From contig NC_035793.1 of assembly GCF_001653235.2 (NCBI RefSeq), positions 1,922,001 through 1,986,000 on the forward strand: 64,000 nucleotides of DNA, given 5' to 3'. Of this stretch, positions 1 through 10,480 are shown in pieces. A program made the position numbers and the translations under genes. Below the pieces are notes generated by a model that made no database searches, was not told the origin of the DNA, and saw only the letters and a program-made list of their open reading frames with translations. The stretch is from Pochonia chlamydosporia 170 (taxonomy: Eukaryota > Ascomycota > Sordariomycetes > Hypocreales > Clavicipitaceae). Position 1 is the stretch's first letter; every line of letters starts with the position of its first letter.

Positions 1-123
1 AGTAAGATATACCCAAATAGCCTTGGAAGAGTCCATGTTGGTAGAGCAACAGCGAAGGGAGGCACAAAGGTCGACTTTTATACAGTTCAACTTTCAGAGT
101 AAAATTCTGACTTGACATACTTA

Positions 124-2026
124 TTAACCCGAATCTTCGGCCGGCCAAAATACCACGCCGTCCTCATCCACTGTCGATACATCCACACCCGTCAATCGCA
201 AAGCCTGAATGAACGCCTCATACTTATCTCGTCCCTTCATCCAAGCATACTCCGTGGGCGAAACTTCCATCCCAGTGACACCGCCTTCACCTTGAACTCG
301 TACCTTGCGATGCATATCAGCACCAGACTCAATCAGAAAACGCAAAGCTTCAACACCACCCGCTTCAATGGCTACATGTAAGATGGTGCGTCCCTCAAAA
401 TCAAGATCATCGACAAAGCTTGGAAGCATTCCTTGAGCCAATGCCGTAAGTGCAGGCACGTTATTCACACTGGCCGCTTGAAATATCGGTGTCCAGCCGT
501 CGATATCATCTGCAATTGTTGGCGATGCTCCCACTTTAAGAAGCCGGCCGACATCCTCGGCGGTGCCCCATAATGCAGCTCTGTGTAGGACCGTCGTGCC
601 GGTTATGTCTTGTACATCGTAGTCGCTGAAAGAGTAGTCTGCCAAAACGTCGAAATACTCCGCGGGTACGGGGTCGTGAGACGGGAAGAACAAGAGCATC
701 ACTGGGGTCCAGCCCCTTAGGGATAGATAGTCGAGTCTTGCCCCTTGGCTAAGGAGATATCGTGTGATATCTAGTTGGCGGTTCATAAATGCCCACTCTA
801 AGGGGCTTCTAAATGGCGTACGGGCACAAATTAGTATGACGATGTAGTTGTCCTTGAAGAACCTGAATCTTACGTCTCCCGCTCACCGAATGCACTGTTG
901 ACATCGGCTCCGTGATGGCACAAGAATTGCACTAATTGCAACGAGCCACTTTCGATGGCATACTAAACGGACGGGTAAGTATCTGCAAGTCCTGGTTGGC
1001 AAACACAACACTTACTCGTAGCGGGCTGCTGTTAGAGATTGTCATGTCATATGGACTCGCCTTGCCGGAGATGAAAAGTGCTTTTACAGCAGATACATCA
1101 CCTCTGGCACAAGAAGCCATTATATCTGAAGTTTCAGACACCACATTTCTCAGCATCAAACTCCCTCGCAGCAACGAAAACCCTAAGTTGGTTAGAGGAA
1201 ATACTCTGAGACCCAAATTGAAGGTCAGGGCTCGAACGGTGAGCCATTTCCAAAGGCCCAGCCTTCCTGATACATGAAATGTCGTGTGCAACGAAGAGCC
1301 GTAGTATACTAGACTGAGCTGCATACCGAGCCAATCCAGAAACGGGTGATTATATGACCACGATCCGTAAAAACTGTTCCATGCTTGGGGGTTTCGATCG
1401 AACAGCGAGGATAGTGATCTCTTTGGACAAGAGAATTCAGGCTCATCTGCATCCGTTGTGCCGACAGGTTTGTCCTCGTGGTCTTTCAAACGAAGTGCCA
1501 CCTTCCAAGAGTATGAACTCAGACGGCTACGGTCAGAAATTTGAAAGTCAGCGTGATAAATCAATCAGACTGTTGCAGGATGTGCTGAGTGAGTACCGTA
1601 CATATTGATCAGTAAGAGCACCGTATGAAGGCTAGACTGGACGTGCTTGAGACTACCCAGACAATCTTCCACCTGCTGTTTACTCTTCAAAGCCCATCTC
1701 AGTCGTACCCTGACTTGAGTCTGGTCTGGTGCCACGCCCAAATGCCCGTGAATGTTGGAAATGACGTCGGATGCTGCAACCAAAGCGCTCTCAATCTGAG
1801 CTCGCTCGGCGGAAAGAAGAGGGACATCTTCCTTTGTGCTGATCTGCCTCTCAATATCCGATAAGAGTGCAAGCTCACATTTGAGCATCTCGAGATGTTG
1901 CAGCACCCTTGTCAGCTCCCGCGGTGCATTATTGAAAGACCTGACAAGTCGTGTTGCATGGTGATGCGTTTTCAAGGCCAATTCGGCGAGGGCTGCGACA
2001 GATGCTGTGGCGGCAACTACCTCCAT
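124..2026 (-). CDS. HeLo-like N-terminal domain / ankyrin repeat protein
   Basis: Four exons give a continuous 569-residue protein: 2026-1602, 1526-1016, 962-874 and 808-124. The N-terminus (from MEVVAATASVAALAELAL, about residues 1-140) is helical and resembles the fungal N-terminal domains of STAND/NLR proteins (helo_like_N type). The middle, about residues 142-310, is Trp/Phe-rich and unassigned. From about residue 265 onward ankyrin repeats appear, with cores such as CHHGADVNSAF, TVLHRAALWG, GWTPIFQAA and TILHVAIEAG. No NACHT or NB-ARC P-loop is visible, so this is not a full NLR. The start at 2026 is the first ATG; a 'cgcag' just upstream could be a splice acceptor, so a further 5' exon is possible. 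A role in non-self recognition or signalling is inference from the architecture. Confidence 0.75.
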
Positions 2027-2537
2027 TGTACTGCGTGGAGAAGCCAAAGGAGAAACCGATTTATTTTGAAACTACAAGCCTCTGCTCGGACCAGCTGGCG
2101 ATCCTGCCATCGTAGTTTCTGATCTCGGCGCGATTCTGTATCGATCGTCCAACGGGTGAGGCTGACCAGAATGAGGCTCCATGTCACCTTCGATGCAACA
2201 TGAACACGACACCAAAAATTGATGCCCAAACTCAACAAGGCAGCGAATCAACATCGACCTCGAGAAGATGCAGCTGCCATGGCGCCTTACTTGCTCAATG
2301 AAGGGGCTTCTGTACGATCATAATGGTTGCACGACGGAAACATCGCAATTCGCAACTCCCCGGACTCTGCTTTAACTCTTCCTCGCCTGTTTCTCTCGCC
2401 CCTTCCACACCCAACATCGCCTGATCAAACGATACACCGAAAATCTCACTGAGCAAGCTCAAAGCGTTTATTTACATACCTGAACACAGCCATAATTCGT
2501 CTACGTTGTGTTGAAATTCAAGACCCAGCGAACAACA
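2027..2537. other. Spacer between divergent genes, promoter-like
   Basis: This spacer separates the HeLo-like/ankyrin gene (-) from the small ORF at 2538 (+). A pyrimidine-rich stretch at about 2380-2460 with short CACCC/CAACATC blocks resembles a fungal promoter and leader for the rightward gene. No RNA gene or repeat was seen. Confidence 0.4.
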
Positions 2538-2738
2538 ATGAACCAAGGAAATGAATCCCAACGACGGGCTGTGAAGTGCGCTGGGCAGCAAAAGGGTATA
2601 TGCAAATCGTGCGGGAACAAAGTGTGTATATGCAAGTTACCCAGGGACGTCGAGGCCGCAATTACGTTCCAGCATGGAGATTTTCGGAGGGCCACTGATC
2701 CCGCTGAAGGGTTTCTGGAGGGCGAGACTGCATCTTGA
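2538..2738 (+). CDS. Small Cys-containing hypothetical protein (66 aa)
   Basis: A single-exon ORF starts at ATG 2538 and encodes 66 residues. It is hydrophilic and has five cysteines, arranged as one isolated Cys followed by C-x2-C and C-x-C (ICKSCGNKVCICKLP). This could bind one metal ion but matches no family I recognise. No signal peptide or membrane segment is visible. A CT-rich leader-like sequence lies 60-150 bp upstream, which favours a real transcript. It sits between the HeLo-like/ankyrin gene and the SesB-type hydrolase gene. It may be a chance ORF. Confidence 0.35.
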   Translation: MNQGNESQRRAVKCAGQQKGICKSCGNKVCICKLPRDVEAAITFQHGDFRRATDPAEGFLEGETAS

Positions 2739-3290
2739 GTTGGAATGATCTGAGTTCGAGGTTCTGATGCTTCAGTCCTTTTGTACTTGGTGGCGAAACT
2801 GGGGACTGCTTGTCATTTAGCTGTTCAATAGGTCGTCAACTGTAACATGCGGTCGCAATTGGGATTTTGTTAATGCTTTGCTTCGGTTTGGGTTTATGGT
2901 GGGAAACTGCTTCACTCATTTGCGGATATGCTAGTACTGGAATATTCTGTTCATTAAACGGTTAGAGAATAGGCAAATTACCAGGAGTGGTAAACACATG
3001 GCTCACCATAGCATCAGAATATTCCTAGCAAAACCGCTCTTACTCATATATCTCATTCGATGTATGAGTCTTGCACGTTTGTGAATCTTGATATAAGGAA
3101 CCAAAATATTAACGAAACAAATCGTTGAAATAAAAGCTTTTATGCATTCTGATTATATGCCACCAAATTATCTCATACCGTGCCGTTGCCAGCATTTTCT
3201 CTTTAAAGCACACACGCCAGCCAACCCAAACAAAAGAAATCAACGCCAACCATCAAAACAATCGCTTTTGGTAAAGACATAGAAAACCCA
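2739..3290. other. AT-rich intergenic spacer
   Basis: This AT-rich stretch lies between the ends of the small ORF (+) and the hydrolase gene (-), so it is a convergent 3'-3' region. No coding or RNA signal was seen. Confidence 0.5.
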
Positions 3291-4691
3291 TCATCTTCTC
3301 AGCCTATACAGCTGCTCGGCAACCTCCCCCATGTCGTCCACCACAATGACAGTCGGCATCGGGGACGCACTGCCATCGTGTCTAGGAGGTGCAGCAAGAA
3401 ACGTCCTCGGAACAGGAGACGGAGAAAGCGACAGCGAAGGAATACTCGACACATCACTAAGAGACAGTGATGAAATGTTGGAAATGTCGCTCCCTCGACG
3501 TGGAGGGGATGAAGTTACGAATGCCGGAGACGGGGACATCTTGATTCCTAGTTAGCTTTACATCCTGTGAAATACAGAGGGAATTTGGCAAGTTGAACTT
3601 ACAAATGGAGACATTCGTTCATGAATCTCGTGTCGCATGCGGGTAGCCTTGTCTTGTTGTTCGGCTTCCCAGCGCACGTTGATGAGGGCTGGTGCCTCTT
3701 GGACCCATTCGCGAATATCGGTAGATACGGCTCGGAAACCAGGGGCGTTGGCGCTTCCGAACTTGCACATTTGGGAGTGGGAGGCTTCGACACCGTAGTA
3801 TGTCACGCCGGGAAGTTGGGGGCTCGCTGAGCTGGCGTCAACAATGGTGATTCTATCAGTGGGTTAGCATGATTTGCAACAAGTAGATTGCGTGTTGAGC
3901 ATAGGAAGGAAGAAACATACTTGGTGCCTTTGATGTCGGTTTTGTGGTTCTCGTGGACCATGTGGATCCTGAAACGCTGGTAGATGTCCAGAAAATGGTT
4001 GTTGATGTTGGCCAGCGTCTCGTTGTCCTTCTTCAACGTCTTGAGGAGTACGGATTCGGACTCGAAGAACTTTCTGGGCATAATGGCATCCGCCATGCCC
4101 TGTAGCATAAGCCCCCAGGTAGCTGCATCTGAGCCAACGTGGGGAGTGCCAAGGAAGATGAGACCAAAGGTGGACACATATATCGATCGAAAGTCTTCGT
4201 GATGTGTCATGCGCAGGTCGTTTGAGTAGAGCAGCGCCCGCTTCACCAAGATGCCGCCGAGGCTGTGACAGACCCAGATAATGGGGTTTTGAAAGGTTCC
4301 CTCGCTCTTTCGGTACAAGGTGAGACTGGTGACGAGTGTCTGGGCATGTTGATGGATGAAGTTGTCGCTTGCGCTGCGGTCATTCTTGCGAGAGTATACA
4401 TCGGCGTTGTATCCGTAGACGAGAACATTGGCTTGAACGCCTTTGAGAGCCTTGGGTAATAAATCGGTTGGCCAGAAGGTGCCATCGCTTGCAGTCCATG
4501 TCTTCTCGGGATTACCGTTGAGGCCGTGAACGAGGACAATGTCGACTTTAGCATCTGGATGGGTGTAGACGGCTGTGGTTTCAAAGCGAGATATGTTGCG
4601 GTTCTCAGAGCCCTGCGATAATTATCGGCATGAGTATTCGTGATGATGGATGGTTGGCGCAGTAAGTGGTGGTCTAAGCTTGACTTACCAT
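3291..4691 (-). CDS. SesB/DUF676-type alpha/beta hydrolase (putative serine esterase)
   Basis: Proposed exons are 4691-4689 (ATG only), 4612-3921, 3852-3599 and 3547-3291, giving 401 residues. The early strand-loop IVLVHGLNGNPEKTW is typical of an oxyanion-hole region. The nucleophile elbow is CHSLGG, and FLGTPHVGSDAA follows. This order matches the DUF676/SERAC1-like hydrolases that occur alone or as N-terminal domains of fungal NLRs (SesB-like). Candidate acids (IVDAS) and His residues lie in exon 3. The C-terminal 85 residues are Ser/Pro-rich and end in LYRLRR. The last intron needs a non-consensus GTTCAA donor at 3598 to keep the long C-terminal frame open. The better donor GTAAGT at 3602 would truncate the protein soon after. 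The catalytic core is secure; the tail is less so. Lipase or esterase substrate is unknown. Confidence 0.75.
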
Positions 4692-6795
4692 GATGATTAG
4701 TATTAAAAGACCGAATGAATGATATAGTATTGTATCCACTCCTGTTTGATGCCAGCAAAGGAAAATGAAAGTGAATAGCCACGTTCAAGACAGTTGTGAA
4801 ACGGATATAGATTTGTGCTTGTACGTAGTGAGAATGTCTTGAATTGTTGTGATTCTAATCAGCTTCAAGTGACGAAACTTGATGTCTTTATAGGTAAATG
4901 TGACAGCAAAATATCCCTAGCCCGCTAATACTCTAAAAAAAAAAAAAGTTCCATAAAACAACCGAGGGACAGAAACGGTCATCTGCGTTATGAAATTACG
5001 AGCCCCTTACAAAGCCTGTCAAATCAGCCTGGTGATGGTCTGCCACACAGTTAAAGACGTCGGATTCGCAAGAGCCAGCAAAACCGCAATGTTAGGACCC
5101 ATCAATATGCTTCACACCCACTTTGTCCTTCTGCAAGGTTTCACTCCATCCCCCACAGGTCAGGACTAGCCTAGCCTAGGCGGGCCGTCCTGTGCCTCCT
5201 TATTACGAATGCACAGGCAAAGAGAACGAAAGAGGCATCAGAGGGGTGGGGGGCAGACTGGCTGCCGCATCACACAGGCCATCCAGTGACATGAGCTCGA
5301 CGTGGCTGCAGCTATCACAGTCACCTCCGTGCTCATGCATCATGTTCGGCCGAGAGACTGACCCGGAGGGATCCGACTGGTGGCAAGGTGCTGAGACAGA
5401 ACCAGTCAAACCATCGACAAAGTTTACCAGTTTGGGCGTGAAAAATTTTATCTGCAAGCGACCTTTCTTGTGGCTGCGAGTTGATAGTGGTGGTCTGATA
5501 TTGAGAACGGGGAAGACACTTGCGTGCGACGTTGGGTTTCTCATCGTTCAGGGGGACTCGACTAAACAAGTTGTAAAATGTGACATATGACTGAAGTAGT
5601 CACCACGACATCCGTGGTCACGACTGTTGTAGTTGCTCGTGAATAGATTATCGGCTGTGTGCAGCTGGGCGAGTTGATCATGAGTCGTTATTGGTTGATG
5701 AGGGTGTTTATGGAACCTCAGGATGGAAGCAACCCTGGAAGTCGAGACGTGATCAATGATGGCGGCAGCCTGCATAATCACCCACATGAACGCCAGGCGG
5801 CGTGAAAAAACGGCATTCGATTGGCTATATTGGGCACCTCATCCAGGGCCGAATCCGTCTTGGGATGGGTAAAAGCCTAAAGGCGCACTGTTACATCGAC
5901 GTAACTTTCCAACACCACTTTTGGCCTGGAGGCCTGATCTTGTGTCACCACCACCAGTTGGAGTCACCCATCACACTCTGACTCGAATTGACAAGTTCTG
6001 TTAGCTCCTGTCGTTGCCTGTTGATTGCTGTCGTTTGATTGCTGCACAGTAGGAAGATACAACAAACATGACCCGGGTTAAAAGGTTCCAATTCATGTTG
6101 CTAATAGACAGTTGAGGCGAGTTTCAACATCCGCGAGGTCCCATTTCTCGTCTCGTATTAACACCTGCCTATACCCTTTTTGGAAGCCACTCGAGGGCAA
6201 TCAACCAGCTCCCTGAAAATGGTGGGTATCAGTGAAGCGATGTCTCCCATGCGGCTTTTCTCGCCATCTGATTTCGGCGATGCTCCCTTCGAAACCATCT
6301 TGCTGCGTGAGGGTCCGATGTCTATGGCATGGTTCTGAAAACGGCAATGGGATGGCTTCAAGAGTCCAGGTTTGCATCCCACGAACTGCTCAAATGAGCT
6401 CCCTGTCTGGATTTGTCCTGGCCAGCTGCCGTAGCCCAGGTTTAAGCTCGTGAGGTGGCGAAAAAAGACGGCTAGGCTACTATTCAAGTTGGTTGGGTGT
6501 GCTCTCGGCCGAAACAGTCATCCGAGTGCCATCCCTCCCTGATGAAGCACTCGTCGATGGTGACACCTGTGTTTCTGCAGGGACGTAGATACGAGCGCAC
6601 CATCGGGTATTGTTCGACTCCACTGCAACCATGGCTTGCATCGACATGGTCTCTCGTTGTACCCGTAGACAGTCCAGCATTTACCCTAATCATCCTGGCT
6701 GAAACGTATCAAAGTAGTTCGCCCCATAGCAATAAGCAGCAGCCGAGGAGAAACTGTGATGAAGCACTGACACCAAAATCTCAGAGAGGAAAACT
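4692..6795. other. 2.1-kb intergenic region, no convincing gene
   Basis: This is the 5' flank of the hydrolase gene and the 3' flank of the FHA gene. It holds an A-run near 4937-4948 and short CTAGC repeats near 5170. The open frames here (for example 5192-5590 +) have no recognisable motif and irregular composition, so they were not called. Confidence 0.5.
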
Positions 6796-7716
6796 TTAGT
6801 CTTTGGGTGCCAGCATGACGACGTATTCTCTCGTGCTGTTACCAAACTGAATCATGTCCTTGTCGCGTAGCTCCAGGTAACGACTCTCAGGGACTTTGCT
6901 ATCATTCAGTATCGTTCCATTAGCGCTCTCCAAATCAATCAGATATGGCTTAACTCGGCCAATTTTGTCTCCGTACTCATTACGCTTTTCCGTATAACGA
7001 AACTGTATCACGGCGTGCTGCTTGCTGATGCTGGGATGCTCAGCTGGCAAGTCAACCACGGCCATTTCGCGTCCAACCAACCAGCAGCTTCTCAAACTGA
7101 GATCAATAGTGTCCACTATATCGCCTCCCTTGAAGACAAAGAGCTTCCACTGATCGCGGGCCGGTGGCTTCCGAGCCTCAGATGGTTCATGGTACTTGAG
7201 GATAATGGATGTGCCGTCAGCTTGTGCAACCGAGTTCGAAGCAGCGGCTAGTGAGCCAGAGTTGCCGAAATTAGGCTTCTCTTTGGGCTTCTCTGGCTCT
7301 TCCCCTTTAGTGATAGCGAAAGAGTCTGCTTGAGAGGGCAGCGGTCCACCTCTCTTCACAGGGCCTCGACGGTCTTTGCGGTCATTGTCCTCTTGGTCGT
7401 CGTGATCTCTGCGCCGTCTTCGGCGGTCTGAATGCCCATTATCGCGCGATCTTTCTCGCCTGCTACCTCGGCTGTCGGGACCGCTACCATGATCCCTTTC
7501 GGGGTCACGGTCAGAGCCCCGGTCGCGGCGACGGCGATGCCGGTCTGGCGAGTCTGGGGTTCGTGAGCGTCGTCTTCTGTCACGGGATCTTCGTCGTTCG
7601 TGGCGGCCTCCGTCCGGAGAATTCCGTGACCTTCTGTGGCTGCTTCCTTTCTCTCTGTCGTCGTCGCGGACGGAGCGTTTGCTAGATTTGTGGTCGTAGT
7701 CGTCAGTTGGGGCCAT
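6796..7716 (-). CDS. FHA-domain protein, Pml1/SNIP1 family
   Basis: This is a single-exon gene of 306 residues, started at ATG 7716 (MAPTDDYDHK). The frame stays open upstream but nothing there looks conserved. Residues 1 to about 125 are an Arg/Asp/Ser-rich RS/RD-like region (repeated RRRD, SRDR), as in splicing factors. Residues about 180-300 form an FHA domain: VGRE near the first strand, the phosphothreonine-binding HPSISKQHAVI motif, LIDLESANGT, and the closing strands LELRDKDMIQFG. The family (yeast Pml1, human SNIP1) belongs to the RES complex, which helps retain and splice pre-mRNA in the nucleus. Family assignment comes from the RS-FHA layout and the FHA motifs; the RES role is by family. 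Two CCAGACCAGAC elements lie 350-440 bp upstream. Confidence 0.88.
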   Translation of the reverse strand: MAPTDDYDHKSSKRSVRDDDREKGSSHRRSRNSPDGGRHERRRSRDRRRRSRTPDSPDRHRRRRDRGSDRDPERDHGSGPDSRGSRRERSRDNGHSDRRRRRRDHDDQEDNDRKDRRGPVKRGGPLPSQADSFAITKGEEPEKPKEKPNFGNSGSLAAASNSVAQADGTSIILKYHEPSEARKPPARDQWKLFVFKGGDIVDTIDLSLRSCWLVGREMAVVDLPAEHPSISKQHAVIQFRYTEKRNEYGDKIGRVKPYLIDLESANGTILNDSKVPESRYLELRDKDMIQFGNSTREYVVMLAPKD

Positions 7717-8951
7717 GGCTGTTTGCGAGTTGGTTATCTCGAGTCGCCGAAATGTGTCAGCTTGACAAAGAGTTTTGCCCACGAATTCTATAGCCGTTGT
7801 GGTGAAATGATTTGTTGCTGAATAATAGGACGTCCTGGAACCTGTCACAACGCAGCTGCTGACATGTGCTAGAGACCTTAGGCGAATGCGAGACCAGTCA
7901 ATTGATGGTAGATGTTCAATGTTGACTGATGCAATTCGTGTGGAGCTTTGAAAGCTGCACAAGTTCAATGTTGGTCACCGCCTGGCGAAATCTGACATTC
8001 CAGTAGCTCGTGGGGGCCACATCCCCTGTAATTGAGTTGGCAGGGGTACCCGTCCCCTGTTCGATTCAACCAGACCAGACATTGAACCAGACGTTGAACA
8101 TTGAATATCTGGTCAATTGATTTTCAATGTCAAGTTCCCTTCAACCAACCAGACCAGACGTGAATGTCAACTTCAATGTTCAGTGTTACCCACTAGAGCC
8201 AGTCTGGCAATATTTTGATGGCAGACAGCCACTTGAACTATGATCGATCTAATAATACCCTCACTTACTGAGTCAGTACCTTGCAATCAAGGTCTTATCA
8301 ATCCGCAGCGTTGAAATTAAAATCGTCTCATTCTGGAATAAGCTTCATCATGTGAATATTTCGGGACAATAGCCGGAAGTCGGCTTGTATCCGTTCTTTC
8401 ACTTGCAATACCACAACCGTCTGGTAGTTAGATCTCGGATCTCGCATGCTGAATACTGTCCCGTGTATCTACTTATGTAGCCATTGGCTTCTTTGGTTTT
8501 GTCATTTTCACCATTCTGCTGATTTTCTGTTTCATTTTCGGAGCCTTGAACAACCTTGAGTAAATCATGGCGCAATTACGAAGCATCAATGCTGTTGAGC
8601 TATGTGTCACTGGCTTGATCTAGCTGTTCATTAACTTACCTGTAAGGCTCATGCACAAGAGGTTGTCAGGAACCACTCTGCATTTATTCAACTATTCACT
8701 AATGGAATTCAGTAGCCATCACACACTTTCCGCCGAGACCCTATCGCAAAGCCTCGAAGAAAGAACACAGTTAAATACGCAACAGATAACGGATCTAGTT
8801 CTCATAAGTCATGAATCAAAAACTATTTACCCTTTGAAAACCGTACCACTAATCAAAATGTTTCCAAGACCATGGCCGGTTCTCCCTCATCGCCATCCAT
8901 CACACCACATCTACGAAGTCGTGTCACTGAAAAGGGACGACGAATACGACT
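7717..8951. promoter_or_regulatory. Upstream region of the FHA gene with repeated CCAGACC elements
   Basis: This is the 5' flank of the FHA gene and the 3' flank of the HAD gene. Between about 8070 and 8200 it contains two CCAGACCAGAC copies and several TTGAA/CAATGTTCA-like short repeats in alternating orientation, so it is locally repetitive. An open frame at 8651-8980 (+) has no motif and was not called. Confidence 0.4.
8070..8159 (+). repeat. Two CCAGACCAGAC copies with interspersed TTGAACATTGAA-like repeats
   Basis: CCAGACCAGAC occurs at 8070-8080 and again at 8149-8159. Between them are AACCAGACGTTGAACATTG and related words. They lie 350-440 bp upstream of the FHA gene start and could be promoter elements or a minisatellite remnant. 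Confidence 0.6.
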
Positions 8952-9851
8952 TCACACTTGATTCAACCCTTCCAATCTGATAATTTCCTTGACAGCCTCC
9001 TCTACGCCCTCAACTACCACCGTAGGACTTACACCAAGCGCGCCGCCGAGACCATCAATCCAACCAGTTCCCTGACGGCACACCCAAGCACTCCTCAGTC
9101 CCGCGGCTACAGCACCGGCAGCATCAAACGGGTTTGAGCTCACAAGCCAGACTTTTTCCATCTGAGACTGCAAGCCAGCTACCTCGGCCATGTGCCTATA
9201 TGTCCGCGGATCTGGCTTGAATACGCTAACGGCGTCAACACTAACGATGTTGGCCTCTGAGAATGTTGTGCCCGTTTGAGCAAGTGAGGGCGAAGTCTTG
9301 AGGGAAGAAGTGATCATCGCCATGGTACCGTTGGAGAAAATATATGGCTTTAGAGATGGGGTTTGCGACATAAGTGTGAGACCCTTGTCAGCATCCGGGA
9401 ATGTGTCGAGGCCATTGTAGGCATCCATGATGCGTTCTTCATGGTCCTTGGACAGCTCTAGACCAGCTTCTGCCGTTGCCTGGCGGAAAGAGTGTCTGGT
9501 TAAATCGGAAAAGGAACGGTATAAGCCTAGTTTACTGTCAGCTCAGGACCGGGCCTGTAGATGCACTACGTGTTTGCACTACGTGTTTGTCACTCATGTC
9601 GTGGTCCCAATGACCAGGGCCTGTAGACTCCATTGTCCGCATACACCCACGAGCAAGCGGGTTCCAGATATCAGTCAATGAAACTCACCCATGCTATTGA
9701 TGCGCCAGGTATACTCCAGCTGGTATCGCCTTGCCTGTGTGGCGATCATCCTAGCCTTGTCTTCGCCGTAGATCCTTGCCAGCTCATTTGCAATTGACTC
9801 AGTCGACAACAAGGTGCCATAAAGATCGAATGCAATGACTGTTTTGGCCAT
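8952..9851 (-). CDS. HAD hydrolase, type II 2-haloacid dehalogenase-like
   Basis: Exon 1 is 9851-9689 and exon 2 is 9526-8952, giving 245 residues; the 162-nt intron is GTGAGT...CTAG. Motif I is FDLYGTLL with the nucleophilic Asp near the N-terminus. The cap region carries QARRYQLEYTWRINSMG and, after the splice, LYRSFSDLTRH. SNGTMAM serves as motif II. FKPDPRTY supplies the motif III Lys, and SSNPFDAAGA the motif IV acidic site. This layout fits (S)-2-haloacid dehalogenases, which hydrolyse 2-halocarboxylates to 2-hydroxy acids; many fungal members have unknown natural substrates. The splice acceptor was chosen because only it restores the conserved cap sequence. No signal peptide is visible, so it is probably cytosolic. 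Confidence 0.88.
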
Positions 9852-10480
9852 TTTCAAATGTTTGTCTGATGGACGGAAATGCGCCTGCTGCTGTGGTGAG
9901 AACTATCACTGTGATTTCGCGCCAGTCGTAAATGCAGCTAGCTATGGCGCTTTTAGAGCTCTACCGAGTGAGTCAGATCTGGACGCGGCAGTGAGTCTGA
10001 AAATGCAGACCAACGGACTGTAAGGCTGTCTGGCAGATTAGAGAGTTCGACGAAATTCTATGCTCTTCTTGGGCTGGAGTTCTCTGGTGAATAAATAGAA
10101 AGGTAGGCTTGTGAAGCTCCCAAGAACAGAAGCGGTGGTAGATGTCACCTTTCACCCCGCCAAAGACCGGGTAATCTGATGGGTTGATCGAGTCTGGCTA
10201 CTCATGAGCTCACCACCGGTTGACCACTTTCAACAAGCCCGCGCCTACTCCATACACCACAAGACATTGCCGAGACTACACTCCACCCAATCGTTAGTTA
10301 GTACATCTCCATTTCATTCACAATTCAATAGCATGCTTACCTCGTCAACCCTGCTTTAGTCGAGATTTCGGCAACACGATCTTGACATCCGACGGAAATT
10401 TTACGCACTAGTACTCCATAGCTGTGGTTTAGGACGAGAAGGTCCCTTGTCCTTGTCCAAGCTTCTCCCCCCCGTAATAC
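9852..10480. other. Divergent promoter region between HAD and HNH genes
   Basis: This 629-bp spacer separates the HAD gene (-) from the HNH gene (+), so it should hold both promoters. CT/CA-rich sequence near 10240-10320 is leader-like for the HNH gene. No RNA gene was seen. Confidence 0.45.

Noticed and set aside
3291..3539. Amyloid signalling motif in the hydrolase C-terminal tail
   Set aside because: The position would suit a SesB-like partner protein, but the Ser/Pro-rich tail shows no motif I can match to HET-s, PP or sigma types.
5192..5590. 132-codon ORF on the plus strand
   Set aside because: No recognisable motif, and the antisense strand is equally open. It is not supported as a gene.
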